Source of the DNA: Isoetes taiwanensis
Lineage: Eukaryota > Streptophyta > Lycopodiopsida > Isoetales > Isoetaceae
DNA length: 64,000 nt
Assembly: GCA_021234155.1 (NCBI GenBank)
Contig: JAJEKV010000167.1
Span: forward strand, 1-64,000
Direction: 5' to 3'
How positions within the stretch are numbered: the first letter of the stretch is position 1; each line of letters starts with the position of its first letter. Position numbers and translations under genes: made by a program. Under the pieces are notes generated by a model that worked only from the letters and a program-made list of their open reading frames with translations, had not been told where the DNA came from and searched no databases. Below, one piece after another: positions 34,695 through 45,384 of the stretch.

Positions 34695-36000
34695 AAAATG
34701 AGAAATCCAGTTTTTTCATTTTTTGCGTTACCGTCACCCAAAGAAACAAAGAGAAGGGGAAACTGGTGGAAATAAGAAGCGCAAATCGAGTTTTCTGCAA
34801 TTTTCTAATTTTAATGGCCATAGATGCAATAATATGAAAACCTATTAGAAAGTGAATTTATGCTGATGTGGACATCCACATGGATAGGCTAGAATTTCAA
34901 GGTGTGTTGTGGGGTGTTAGACAAGCCTGTTAAAAAAATAAATAATAATAATAAATAAATAAAAAACTCAAGCTCAAATAATAATGCAGGGGATATCATG
35001 GTGGTCATATTAACATTAATAGGGTAGATAGATGGATGGATGGATGGATTAACCAAAGGTGATATACTCAAATCATGAAGTATTGCCAACATCATAATAT
35101 TGACATGACTTGTCCAAGATTAACCAAAATGCAAGCTTCCAATTGTCAACGTAATCTAGAATTTTATAATGGCAAAGTACTATATGAGAAAATATTCAAA
35201 ACAAGATGTACACCTAAAGGTCCAAAGTAGTAGAGTATATGTCTTTATCTCTCGTCCTTCCCATTTGTAATGGCGGCGTACACAACATATCATCATTGTT
35301 GCTATGGTTATTATTTTAATTAATCCAATCCTCTTTGCTTTAAGATCATATCAGATCTTTTGTAGTGAGTGAACATTAACCTAGGTGCTTGTTCATACCT
35401 AGGTGCTTGTTCATGTTAACCTGGCATGAATTTGAGATCTTTTTTTTTTTTTATGGACATTAAGCTAGGGCTCAATTCAATTTATTCATGCTAGCCTGTA
35501 CAATCAACTTGCTTCTTATCTGCCTTGCGTTTTTAGCATAGTTAAGGGTTCACAGGATGGGGTTAAATGTTAGTCTTTGATAGATATTGGACCTTTAAAT
35601 CATTGTTTTTTGAACGATAATACATGTGAAAGACATGTTGTCTTAGTGAAAACTATATTCTCTCCCTCTAATCAGAGTAGTGGCCCTCCCCATGCATCTT
35701 GGACGGTCCCTAGAACACTTAAGTTGGATTTCTATGAACAAATGGATAAGTACATTGGGAAGAAATTGACATGTTAGCATAAAAGATTATTGAAGTATGG
35801 CGCAACTTATGATGGTGGGGCATGAGCATTTCAAACAACTAGGTGAACAATAAAGCAAAGTAAAAGAAAAGAAAAGAAAAAGAGAAAACAAGCCAAAAGG
35901 GTTCCACAATTCAACAGTCCGTTATTGATAAATAAGTAACAAAGTGTCACAACTTAAAGCTTGTTACATGAAAGAGAGAGTGCCCGGGAACAGCAACAGC
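34695..36000. other. Non-coding stretch
   Basis: Contains a GATG microsatellite near 35026-35049, a duplicated ctaggtgcttgttcat phrase at 35380-35415, and poly-T. No gene is seen. Confidence 0.4.
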
Positions 36001-36002
36001 AA

Positions 36003-36095
36003 TAACAATAAGGAAGGAAGGAAGGAAGTATATTTTACCGTTCATGGGGCCACTAAGGAAGGAAGTATATTTTACCGTTCAGGAAGGCCAACTGA
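36003..36095 (+). repeat. GGAA microsatellite and duplicated 30-bp unit
   Basis: (GGAA)n is followed by two copies of gtatattttaccgttca. It lies in the 3' flank of dirigent copy 2. Confidence 0.8.
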
Positions 36096-36189
36096 CCTAT
36101 GGTCTATGAGAAATTAGCAAATTAGACAAACTATAGAACTGTTGAATCATGGCCGAAATCAAAAGGAAAAGGAACAGATCTGGCCGAAA

Positions 36190-36723
36190 TCAAAAGGAAG
36201 GAACAACGATGTGGCAATTGAAGCGAGCAACGCTATCAGGAATGTTGAGGTAGGTAGTGGTGTAATTAGCGAAACCAATAGCAGCGCGGAAATCTCCGGT
36301 GCCACCGACAATGGCGATTTCCTTGGATTGTTTGGAGCCGACGGATTTGTCAGTGCCTTGGAAGGCGATTGTGCCGTTGTATTTCTTGGTCTGAAGCACG
36401 GCGCTGAACACCAAAAACGCATGGGAGGCATCGACTGCAGCGATCATGAAGGTCCCTTTGGCTCGCCCGATCTCGTTGGCCGTCGTGAAATTGGGGCCGT
36501 CGAAGATCTGGTTGTCGATCACAAACAGAGACCCGAACTGGGTCGTGCTCGTATCCCCGTTTGGGCCTGCAACTCGAACCCCTGTTGCATTCGGAGACGT
36601 GATCTTGTCGTAAAACCACAGCTTCAGGCTTATTTTTTTGAACGGCTCCTTGCCCTCTACCCTCGCCAGCGACACCACCACCAGAACCTGCATCAGCAAA
36701 ATCGCTGCTACTCTCGCCTTCAT
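36190..36723 (-). CDS. Dirigent protein (secreted, intact)
   Basis: A 177-residue intronless dirigent gene. Residues 1-24 form a signal peptide (MKARVAAILLMQVLVVVSLA core, cleavage likely near ARVEG). Residues 30-175 are the dirigent beta-barrel, with PNATGVRVAGP (44-54), GSLFVIDNQI (64-73), EIGRAKGTFMIAA (84-96), VFSAVLQ (105-111) and GGTGDFRAA (140-148). N-glycosylation sequons are at N45, N78, N116 and N153, fitting an apoplastic protein. Family members direct stereoselective phenoxy-radical coupling without oxidising activity of their own; the substrate cannot be told from sequence. The length is normal for the family. It is a tandem paralogue of the broken gene 5.3 kb away, same strand, about three-quarters identical in the mature region by hand alignment. 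The 19-bp phrase tggccgaaatcaaaaggaa is duplicated across and just beyond the stop. Confidence 0.93.
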   Translation of the reverse strand: MKARVAAILLMQVLVVVSLARVEGKEPFKKISLKLWFYDKITSPNATGVRVAGPNGDTSTTQFGSLFVIDNQIFDGPNFTTANEIGRAKGTFMIAAVDASHAFLVFSAVLQTKKYNGTIAFQGTDKSVGSKQSKEIAIVGGTGDFRAAIGFANYTTTYLNIPDSVARFNCHIVVPSF

Positions 36724-36813
36724 CTTGCTTGCAAAATTTAAGTAAGCTTTCTCAGATTGCCGGATCTGCTCGAGGTTTTGCTCGCTTCTGAACTCAACTG
36801 AAGAGCTTTTCTG

Positions 36814-36821
36814 TATTTATA
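36814..36821 (-). promoter_or_regulatory. TATA box of dirigent copy 2
   Basis: TATAAATA on the minus strand, about 90 bp upstream of the ATG. It is the same octamer as in the broken paralogue, where it is duplicated. Confidence 0.65.
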
Positions 36822-37039
36822 ACTTATAGCCTAAGTGTTAGTGCCCCCATAAGTTCCTTCCCCGTTAGACCTGCTCTTCCCATAACATTGTCAACTCTAT
36901 AGGCTTCTTCCTTTTTTTTTTCCCTTATATATTCTTGTCCTATCCTACCTCACTTTTAAAACTTTTACCCCTCGCTGAACCTTTCTTCCTTGCCTCTCGC
37001 CCTCTGCATTTACTCGTCCCCTCGCCTCATTGGTCATCA

Positions 37040-37180
37040 TCGTGGACGTAAAAGAACCTATCATACCTTATCTTTATCTTATCTAGTTATCATTTATCTA
37101 CGTTAAGTGTCCCATAAGCTACGAGCTTTCGTCATCTTATCTTATCACTTATCTACGTTAATTGTCCCATAAGCTGGCTT
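37040..37180 (+). repeat. Duplicated 50-bp unit
   Basis: Two copies of ttatctacgttaa.tgtcc followed by cataagct, separated by a TCTTATC-rich spacer. Confidence 0.75.
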
Positions 37181-37324
37181 TCCGTTGACATTAAAATTCA
37201 TCATCATCATATCATCATTTTATTACACCACACCCTCGTATTTTATCACTACTATAGATCTCGTTTAACGTCTTGCCTCCTTTGGGCCAGGCTTGATTGC
37301 TTTTAATTGTCTTATGTACAGTAA

Positions 37325-37568
37325 ACGCTGCTTTCTAGAGGCTTCTCATGCCTGATTGAAAATTTTTTAAAAAATACTTCATTCATCCCATGTCCAACTT
37401 TGGAAGGTATTCAGTCCATCTCCAATTTGAAAAGTAGAGCTAAAAAGTAAACGTTGCTTTCTAGCAGCTTCTCATGCCTGGTTGAAAATATTAAAAAAAT
37501 ACTTCATTCATCCCATATCCAACTTTGGAAGGTATTCAGTCCATCTCCAATTTGAAAAATAGAACTAA
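37325..37568 (+). repeat. Tandem duplication, unit about 120 bp
   Basis: Two adjacent, nearly identical copies running from aaacg.tgctttctag to tttgaaaa.tagaactaaa. The divergence is small, so the duplication is fairly young. Confidence 0.9.
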
Positions 37569-37569
37569 A

Positions 37570-38450
37570 ATAGGTACTTTACTTTAGACCTACCATCACA
37601 AACATGTACGCGTCCTTTATCATAGCATATTTGCTCTATAATATTCTATTTTCTACATAAATTTTTAGGATTTTCTACATCTTGTTTGTTTTTTTACTCC
37701 CCACCAAACACGTCATGTTTTGAATGGTTCCTACGCTCTAGGTAAGCCTTTCATCTTTGACTAGTTGAAGATGAAACCATTCTGCCTCTCCACATTCTCC
37801 AAAGGAGGTTGACGTTCTCCCATTTTGGGATGCATAGGAAGAGAAATTCGTAGTAAGACCATCACCAAGAATGTTATGCTCACGTAGAAAAAAGGCACAT
37901 TCATGAAGAGGAACGTTCCCCTTGAGATGCACTGGCCCCCATAAGGCGTATATAACATTTATGAACTCGAAAAAGTATATGTCCTCATAAGCAAAGTCTA
38001 TATAATTATGTCCAATTGCTTTGTCTAATGACATTAGAGATAGATGTATACAAAAGTATGCTCGACTACATATTCTAAGCAAAGTGTGCCCTGGACTATC
38101 ACAGTCGTCTGATCCATCCATCCTATGGTTCAGATCGTATATTAGTGCCTCTGGGCACCTCTAGTTTTGATCATGGTCAGTTATGATTGCGAGCGCCTAC
38201 GATTTTAAAATATAAAATACAAGTTCGCCTAAGGCGAGATATCAAATAAAAGGACTCTAAGGTTCCGAGATATCAAATAAAAGGACTCATCTCATACATG
38301 TTTGCCTAAGGTTTTAGATTATGAAATATCGAGACTCCAACCGCTAACAAAATAATTCAATATCTTAGTAAGAATGCTTTAACCAATGCAATCAAAGAGG
38401 GCCAAGGAGCTAACATGCTTGTTTTTTCTATTGAATCTATATTTTCAATT
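37570..38450. other. Non-coding stretch
   Basis: A 127-codon minus frame at 37738-38121 has no recognisable domain. A 40-bp direct repeat (gagatatcaaataaaaggac) lies at 38238-38290. Confidence 0.4.
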
Positions 38451-38455
38451 CTATA

Positions 38456-38484
38456 ACTGGTTAAGATGCCCAGCGTTGCTGGGC
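38456..38484 (-). mobile_element. Helitron 3' terminus (family A, copy 2, mutated end)
   Basis: On the minus strand the hairpin GCCCAGC-AAC-GCTGGGC is followed by a 7-nt spacer (ATCTTAA) and CCAGT, one base away from CTAGT. The stem keeps pairing through compensating changes relative to the copy at 12.9 kb (GGC to AGC and GCC to GCT). The body would lie to the right. Confidence 0.6.
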
Positions 38485-38489
38485 ATAAG

Positions 38490-39590
38490 CCAAAAACATG
38501 TAAATGATAAGGCAACAATTATTAAGGTTCAATTAATTATCTGCTTTTATGTCGTGAGTTTTGAACCCAATTACACTATTGAAATATTCTTTAAAAGAAC
38601 CTTCTTATCTAGCCAGCAATCGTCCTCAAATGCATCATAGACAATAGCAACATTCTATTGTGTTTAAATCCCAACCATACTATTATAGTCATTTTACTAT
38701 TCTAGTCTATTAGAGTCTATTTGGAAACTTACAATCATGCCTTGTGTTAACATGAGAATTTGCATAAGAGCAGGTATTTATTTTTTCTTTAAGTCAAGCA
38801 TTAGACTATTGATTTTTGCAAACTCTAATATGTGAACTCGAACATGGGAGCCATCAATGACTATAATATAGACTTCCATTGTCTAAGGGCAAAATGCCTT
38901 AAAATATATGCCTCAATTCTAAAGGCAAATGTTCAAAGTTCTATATTGTTAAGATGAATGATAGGACTATTGCCAAGGAATCAATGTAAGGTCTTGTTAA
39001 TATTCATATACATTTGTGGTAACAAAGATTTGATCTATATTGCTTACAATTACGAGGTCTTGTTCAGTCTAATCACTTTTCTATTATATACTTAATGGGA
39101 TGTTTTCATTTTGCAAGGCCCTCGATGGGAAGAATATTCCTCCTTTTATGCCAGATCAAGGGCCCTTTGTTTTTTGCAGGCCACGACGGGTGAAAGCACG
39201 CTGTGATGTTCCAATTCGGCTGTCCCCCCTGTCCCCCCAAAATGTGGCGTACATCCACCACTTTTGTGGTATGAAAGTATAATTATGGCACCGCTCAGCT
39301 GCCGTTATTTAAGAATGGAGTCCCAATTTGTGGGGGAAATTCTAATTTCAAAAACTAAAATTCAAATTCCTATTCTTTGGCCCCTTCCTGTTCTTTGCCT
39401 TCGTCCTGTTCTTTGGCTCCCTCCCTGCTGCAAGCTCCAATCCATTGTGGATATGGATGTCAATGAGGTAATCTCGTCCTGAGCCGGCATTTTCGACGGA
39501 GGAAAAGCGAAAAGAAGAACCAAGGAACAAGAAATGTTGAAGAAAAAGCCTTGAGAGGAAAAGAAGAAGAGAAGAAAAATTGGAGCTTAT
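38490..39590. other. Non-coding stretch
   Basis: No gene is seen. Near 39240-39275 the phrase ccaaaatgtggcgt plus a small accacttttgtggt palindrome resembles sequence at 60320-60360. Confidence 0.4.
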
Positions 39591-40210
39591 GCGGGGTTGG
39601 CATAAGGATCCGGTTCATCAAAAGTGCAAGCAATGCGCCCGTGTTGTCCTTAATTTGCTAATGTCTTTCCATAAAACGAGACCAAAAGAATGGAGGATAT
39701 ACGAAGAAAGAAATTTTACTTGAGTTTTGAGGGATAAAACATTGGAAAAATTCATAGGTGGAGAATTAAAGGAGTTTGGAAGCCAAGAGCATCGTTATAA
39801 AGAGCCTCACGGAACTCCATGCGGTATCCAAACTCTCTACCAGCAATGGCTACCCCAGCGACCAAGAATAGCAGCCTTGCAATATGCAGACTGCCGTACG
39901 TCATTCTGAAACAAGTGACAAAATCAGCCCGGCGAGATCTTGGAAAGGTATGAGGTGTTCACCCAAGAAACCCCGCAAAAGGCAAAGAAAAAGAGGAAGA
40001 GATCGACACAATGGTGGAAAATGGGTTTCTTACAAGAGGGCTAAAAAGATTCGATGCAATTTCGGATGAACATATAGAAAAGATTCAAAATTTTTGGATT
40101 GAGAACACGTGAGTGTCTCCTACCACAAAAGGATGTTAGAACTAGAAGATTGGAGAGAAGTGTAAGAAGAACATCTTGCCCACTATCCGGAGGAATCACG
40201 GGTTAGTTTA
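39590..40210 (+). pseudogene. Second degenerate copy of the HGKG-type transposase-like gene (N-terminal part)
   Basis: Plus-strand blocks include WHKDPVHQKCKQCARVVLNL (39596-39660), DEHIEKIQNFWIENT (about 40065-40110), then RVSP/KDVRTRRLERS and EEHLAHYPEESRV (about 40110-40205) in alternating frames. The FW...T, basic stretch and EEHxxHxxEE order matches the 6.92-7.18 kb block of the minus-strand relic (EHPIHLLEVSK), so I assign it to the same family. Stops and frameshifts are frequent. The HGKG half was not found downstream. Confidence 0.45.
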
Positions 40211-40214
40211 TTTC

Positions 40215-41275
40215 GCATATTCATGTTTTCTTAGTTATGGTGCTTAGTGTGGTGGTGCATGTGGTGGTTATTGTGTTGTCTGATGATTGTGATGCAATTT
40301 GTATGCGACATGTAAATAGTGTGTAGTTGACTCTAGTCCGAAATGCAATATTTAATGTTTGGAATGTTAGAACATGGCAATTAGTGATACTCTTTATCGG
40401 TGTGTATGCAGTCTAAAAATATTTGAGAATGATAACTAAGCGATCCTAAGATACAAATTTTTTGTTGAATAAAGACAATTTTTTGTCGTTCAAGCACGGC
40501 TCTGTTGGAAAGTATAATATATTAAAAAAGGATCTTACAAAATTTGGCTTTACAAAATTTGGCTTTCCATTGAAAGCTCGTGCACTGAACTAAATTTACA
40601 TGTACTTCCTAAGCAAATGTGAAAATTTGGTATGATCGGCTCGAGAACCGGGTGCATCCAAAATTATTGTTTTACGCACTAAAGCATCTAAGCTTTACGT
40701 AGTCATCCCGGGAATTTAACAGATGAGGTTTGTCGCTGCTTCCTCGTGATCCCCGGTGGTAAGAACGCAAACCTTACCGGGGCATTCCCCGCCATTGGGT
40801 GAAATGTCCAGGCGGACAAGCGACGAGAACAAATAAACCCGGTGCCCGCTAGAAGATAAAAACATAAGCTCATGGACCTTGTCTAAGAGCTCACTTCTGT
40901 CAATCGACCCCAAGCATAGCCATTGAAGGCCCAACATCCAAATTTGTATGCCTTTAGGTTGGATTTGAAATCGAAAAGAAGGTGGATTTTACGATTTCCA
41001 CCTTCAGAGATTGGTCACGAGCCCCGCTTAACATGTGCGAATGCCCTCCTCGCCACCCTCTACAATAGCCGTAGTGATCTGAACATCCCTCCTACCATGT
41101 TGCCGAATGAACTTGTTCAATTGAGAATGGAACGCCAAAAATCGATGCATGAACGTGATTTAGGACCCAAATCCTTTTCTAACGATTAGAAGAGGAATGT
41201 AATTATTATCCGGGTGTACGAATTTCATAAATGTTTATGAGAGCGTGCTAGGCGATTTCTTTATTTCAGACGGAA
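40215..41275. other. Stretch with unidentified open frames
   Basis: A minus frame at 40716-40937 (73 codons) and a plus frame at 40923-41189 (88 codons) have protein-like composition but no recognisable domain. They may be further pieces of the transposase-like relic. Confidence 0.35.
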
Positions 41276-41282
41276 TAGGATA

Positions 41283-41480
41283 AAAGTGATGTGATGTGAT
41301 GTGTGGTGTAATGGTGTGGTGTGGTGTAAATGATGGTGAATGGTGTATGGTGTATGGTGTATGGTGTGTGGTGTGGGTGAATGGTGTGGTGTATGTGATG
41401 TATGGTGTATGGTATATGGTGTGTGGTGAATAGTGTGGTGTGTGGTGGGGTGTGGTGTGGTGTGTGGTAATGTACACAGC
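41283..41480 (+). repeat. GT-rich minisatellite (ggtgtatggtgtgtggtg)
   Basis: Imperfect tandem units of 7-18 bp; open frames here are compositional. Confidence 0.9.
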
Positions 41481-41519
41481 CTTAAGGTGCTCGATGCAGT
41501 GAATATGATGAGTGTGGGC

Positions 41520-42180
41520 ATGCACTACCACCCCAAAACTGGTCCACATGTTGTTTTCGGTGTCTTTTTGCAAAAGAAACAACACCAAAAAATTACGTGT
41601 TGTTTTTTATCCCGGATTTGCTAGAAATGACGTGTAGTTTTTAGCAAAATTTTATACATGTAGTTTTTGTTGCCAAAAAGTCTACGATAGAGTTTTGTCA
41701 AAATTATCTACACACGTAGAAATTAACGATATATTTCTGTATTTGGTTTAAAAGTAGATGTAGTTTTCAAAGCGTTTGCTTTCTTCAAAATTAGACATGT
41801 GGTTCGTAATAAAATTTAAAAGGTCCACATGTTGTTTTTTAACCTGTTGTTTTGCCAAAAGCAACACTAAAAACCATGTATAGGATTTTTGTCCGACTTT
41901 TTGCTAAAAACTATCGTAGTTTTCTGATTTTTCTTTTAATTATGTTGTTTTCAAGTGTTGGTTCTTCAAAAAATGATATGTGGTTTTGAGAAGCAATGTA
42001 TTTTTTCAAAAATAGGTGGTGCCTTTATTATTTTACATAAAATGCACATGTGGTTTTATAGAATTTTCAAGAAACAACATGTCAAATTAATATTTTTAAG
42101 TGTTGTTTATGGTTAAATGACATGGCATTAAAAAAAAACAATATGTTGAAAATTTGAAAATTGTATTATTTTTTACCATA
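41520..42180 (+). repeat. Degenerate T-rich repeat (acatgttgttttt units)
   Basis: Many diverged copies of a unit containing acatg(t)gtagtttt and a nearby caaaa.caacac phrase. Boundaries are unclear. No gene is seen to 42830. Confidence 0.45.
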
Positions 42181-42829
42181 ATATCTAAAATTAACTATGG
42201 TCTTTAAGCATTGTTTTATTACTTTCATGATTGTTGGAATCTTATTAAAGTTGTTTTTAGCTCTGATATAATTGTTATTTTCAGGCCAGTGGTGTTTTGT
42301 TTACCATTCTTTTTGAACTTTTCTATCACAGCCAAGATCGAGATAAAATACTCCACAAATTTAAGAAAACTCTCATTGGCTCCATCATTTCCATGGATTT
42401 CAACCTTAAAATCAGCATTTACAGAGCCAAACTCTGTAATCTACACATCCGATTTGGGAATATACATATGATATACATAAGTACTGCATTAGATTCTTAA
42501 GATTGGATTCTTCTTAAGAAATGTCTGTAATTATCTGCTGCTGGACCGATCACCACACAACACTGCTATACATTTGATTCAACTTGTGAATCAAATAGGG
42601 AAAGTCGAAGGCAGAAGAGCCAAGTATGCATAAATCCGATGCATGAATGATGCATGAATCTGCAAAAATAAAAAAGGGATTAATAGTGCAGTCTTTGAGG
42701 ATAGAAGAAATCTGGAAGCATGAGACTGTGTAAGAACAATAAGAATGTTTCTCAGAGTTGGGATGATTTTGAATGAATGAATTATTTGACAGATTGAAAA
42801 GACTGCAGAAATGAATGAATGACTGGTAA

Positions 42830-43460
42830 GTGTTGCAGCACGCAAGGGCATGAAAAAATCCTGTGCAATTACACATGGAGGAGGCACTTTTATGGCCCTC
42901 AACTCCTGCAGTTCCTTCTGCAACCTCCTGTTTTCTCTTCAGCAGCATGTCTTCAGCAGCTCACAGTCAATTTCAGTCTGTTTCAGCTTGGTCCTGATAA
43001 AAAAAAACCCACAAATCTTTAGAAACCTTCTCAGATACATACACAATAACTTTTCTTCTATAAACTTCGCAAAAAACTTAGTTCAGATTCATTTCTCACC
43101 TTGCTCTATGGCTTTGGAACCACACTTCTACTTGTCTGGGTTTCAAATTGAGCTGTTTAGCCAGTGCATTCTTTTGCTTCTGCTAAGAAGAAGAATTCGG
43201 AGATAGGGTGAGAAACTGAACAGACAATTTTCATACCAGAAAAAATCCCAAATCGGAAACAGGATGAGGACCTACCGGATTGAGAGTGCTGTGCTCTTTA
43301 AAGCTTTCCTCGAGCAGAGCGGATTGTTCTCTAGTAAGACGGAGCTTCTTGCAAGGCATGCCATCTTCTTCATCGCTGGCTCTAGATGTGGCCTCGCAAG
43401 CCCTATCGGCGCTAGGATTGAAAGATGTGGCCTCTGGCTTATCCGGATTTGCCTCCGGCG
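42830..43460 (-). pseudogene. HD-Zip class II transcription factor relic
   Basis: Three exons are legible on the minus strand. Exon A (43276-43460) ends in [20 protein letters not shown] and STLNP, the start of a class II homeodomain, with an acidic DEEDG just before it; donor GT follows. Exon B (43100-43179) encodes KQKNALAKQLNLKPRQVEVW then FQSHRAR and ends AG/GT. Exon C (from 42993) encodes TKLKQTEIDCELLKTCC, then TGA, then RENRRLQKELQELRA, the leucine zipper. The invariant WFQNRR of helix 3 reads WFQSHR, losing Asn51, and the zipper is cut by a stop with a small deletion. HD-Zip II proteins bind CAATNATTG-type sites as dimers, often as repressors in shade and auxin responses. No functional protein is expected. 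The intron positions match the family, so this is an unprocessed pseudogene. Confidence 0.9.
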
Positions 43461-44034
43461 TACTTCATGCACAGCCCTACGGTGGCCAATCAGGGCAAGA
43501 TCATGGCGCAAATGAATGATCTGGGCGGGATCATCTGCGACAGATGAATGATCTGGGCGCCAATGAACTGTCTGTTCCCGCCAAGGCGCCATAGATTTCT
43601 GCCAAAAAGAGACGGCCAATGAGATAGAAGGGCATGGATCGACATCCAAGCCCTTGATTTGTCTTTGATCTAACGGCCATCCATGCATTGGATAAACAAC
43701 TAAAAAAGTTGGCTCCTAATTGGTAAATCTCTGGTTCCTTTGTTTGTTTTGTTCTTAGACTAAAACTTCTTACCTAGCAAATCGAACTTTAAATGCCACT
43801 AATTTAACAAATTATGCCATTGCCTTTGCAAATCATGCCCTTTGCAACTCAGAAAAGGAAGCAGAGATTAGAAGCGGGAAAGGAGGGAGATAGAAGCGGC
43901 ATAAAAAAATACAATGCAGGGATCAAATTTGGGTTGTTAATCTTGGCCATTAACTTAAGGCCAATAGGATCACAAGACTTGGATTACAATCTCAGTTGCT
44001 CATCGCGGCCATTGAATCTGGCCGTGTTTAATGT

Positions 44035-45378
44035 TTGAGACTGTGGCATGTTTGAGCCACATGTCACGTTTGAGCCTATGTGGCATGGCATGTTTGAACC
44101 AAGGTGACATATTGTAGCCTAGGGGCATGTTTGAGCCTAGGGGCACAACATTGCAACCATAGAAAAAACATATGAAATCATATTCCATCCCTAAAAAAAA
44201 TAAATCATTTAAAAGAGCCACGGGTCGTATTTGAGCCAAGGTGGCATGTTTTAGTCTAGGGGCATGTTTGAGCCTAGGGGCACAACATTTCAATCATTAA
44301 AAAAAAATATATACAAAATTCATATTTCATCCCAAATAAAAATCATTTGAAAGAGCTTTTTTATGGCCCTAGTGGCATGTTTTAGCCACATGTCATATTT
44401 GAGCGAAGGTGACATGTTCTAGCCTAGGGGCATGTTAAAGTCTAGGTGCACGTTTGGGCCACGTGTCATATTTTGCCTAGAAGCGTGTTTGAGATGCATT
44501 TCACATTTGAGCCTATGTGGCATGTTTGAGCCACGTGTCATGTTATGGCCAATGTGACAAATCCTAGTCTAGGGGGGGATGTTTGAATCTTGCCGCACAA
44601 CATTTCAACCATAAAAAAAACATAGGAAGTCATATTTCATCCAAAAAAAAAAACATTTGAAAGCCCATTTTTATGACCCAAGTGGCATGTTTTGAGCCTA
44701 GGGGCATGTTTGAGCCATGTGTCATGTTTGAGCCTATGTAGCATGTTTGACCCTAGGGGCAATGCCCTATGTGGCGTCTTTGAGCCGAGGTGGCATGTTT
44801 GAGACTATATGGCATGTTTGAGCCAATGTAACATATTTGCGTGCGTGGCATGCTTGAGCCAAGGTGGCATGTTCGAGCCCAAGGACATGCTTGAGCCTAG
44901 GCGCACAACATTTCAACCCATAGAAAACCACAAAATTATATTTCATCCTTTCAAAAAAGTAAATCATTTCAAAGAGCATTTTTATGACCCTAGTGGCATG
45001 TGTTGAGCCACATATCATGTTTGAGCCACGTATCATGTGTTGAGCCTAGTGGCATGTTTGATACTATGTGGCATGTTTGAGCTAAGATGGCATGTTTGGG
45101 CCACGTCGATTTGGGCCATGATGGCATGTTTGAGCCTATGTGGCATGTTTGAGCCTAAGGCCGCCACGGTGGCATGTTTAAGCCTATGTGGCATGTTTAA
45201 GCCACGTGTCCAGTTTGAGCCAAGGTGACATGTTTGAGCCTATGTGGCATATTTGAGCCTATGTGGCATGTTTGAGCCAAGGTGGCATGTGTGAGCCTAT
45301 GTGGCATGCTTGAGTCACTTGTCATGTTTAAGCCAAGGTGGCATCGAGCCTAGAGGCATGTTTTGAGCCTATAGTCGA
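44035..45378 (+). repeat. Higher-order satellite, basic unit about 20-25 bp (ggcatgtttgagcc)
   Basis: Dozens of imperfect head-to-tail units of ggcatgtttgagcc plus a variable 6-10 nt (tatgt, aaggt, acgtg) fill this stretch. An unrelated AT-rich block starting cacaacattt(c)aacc recurs at about 44143, 44280, 44595 and 44906, giving a higher-order period near 310 bp for the later copies. Its right edge runs directly into a large inverted repeat. Confidence 0.9.
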
Positions 45379-45384
45379 CAAGGT

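Noticed and set aside
36142-36741. 199-codon plus-strand frame and other frames over the dirigent gene
   Set aside because: Antisense shadow of the dirigent coding sequence, which carries clear family motifs on the minus strand.
41235-41588. His/Thr-rich minus-strand frame of 117 codons
   Set aside because: Translation of the GT-rich minisatellite.
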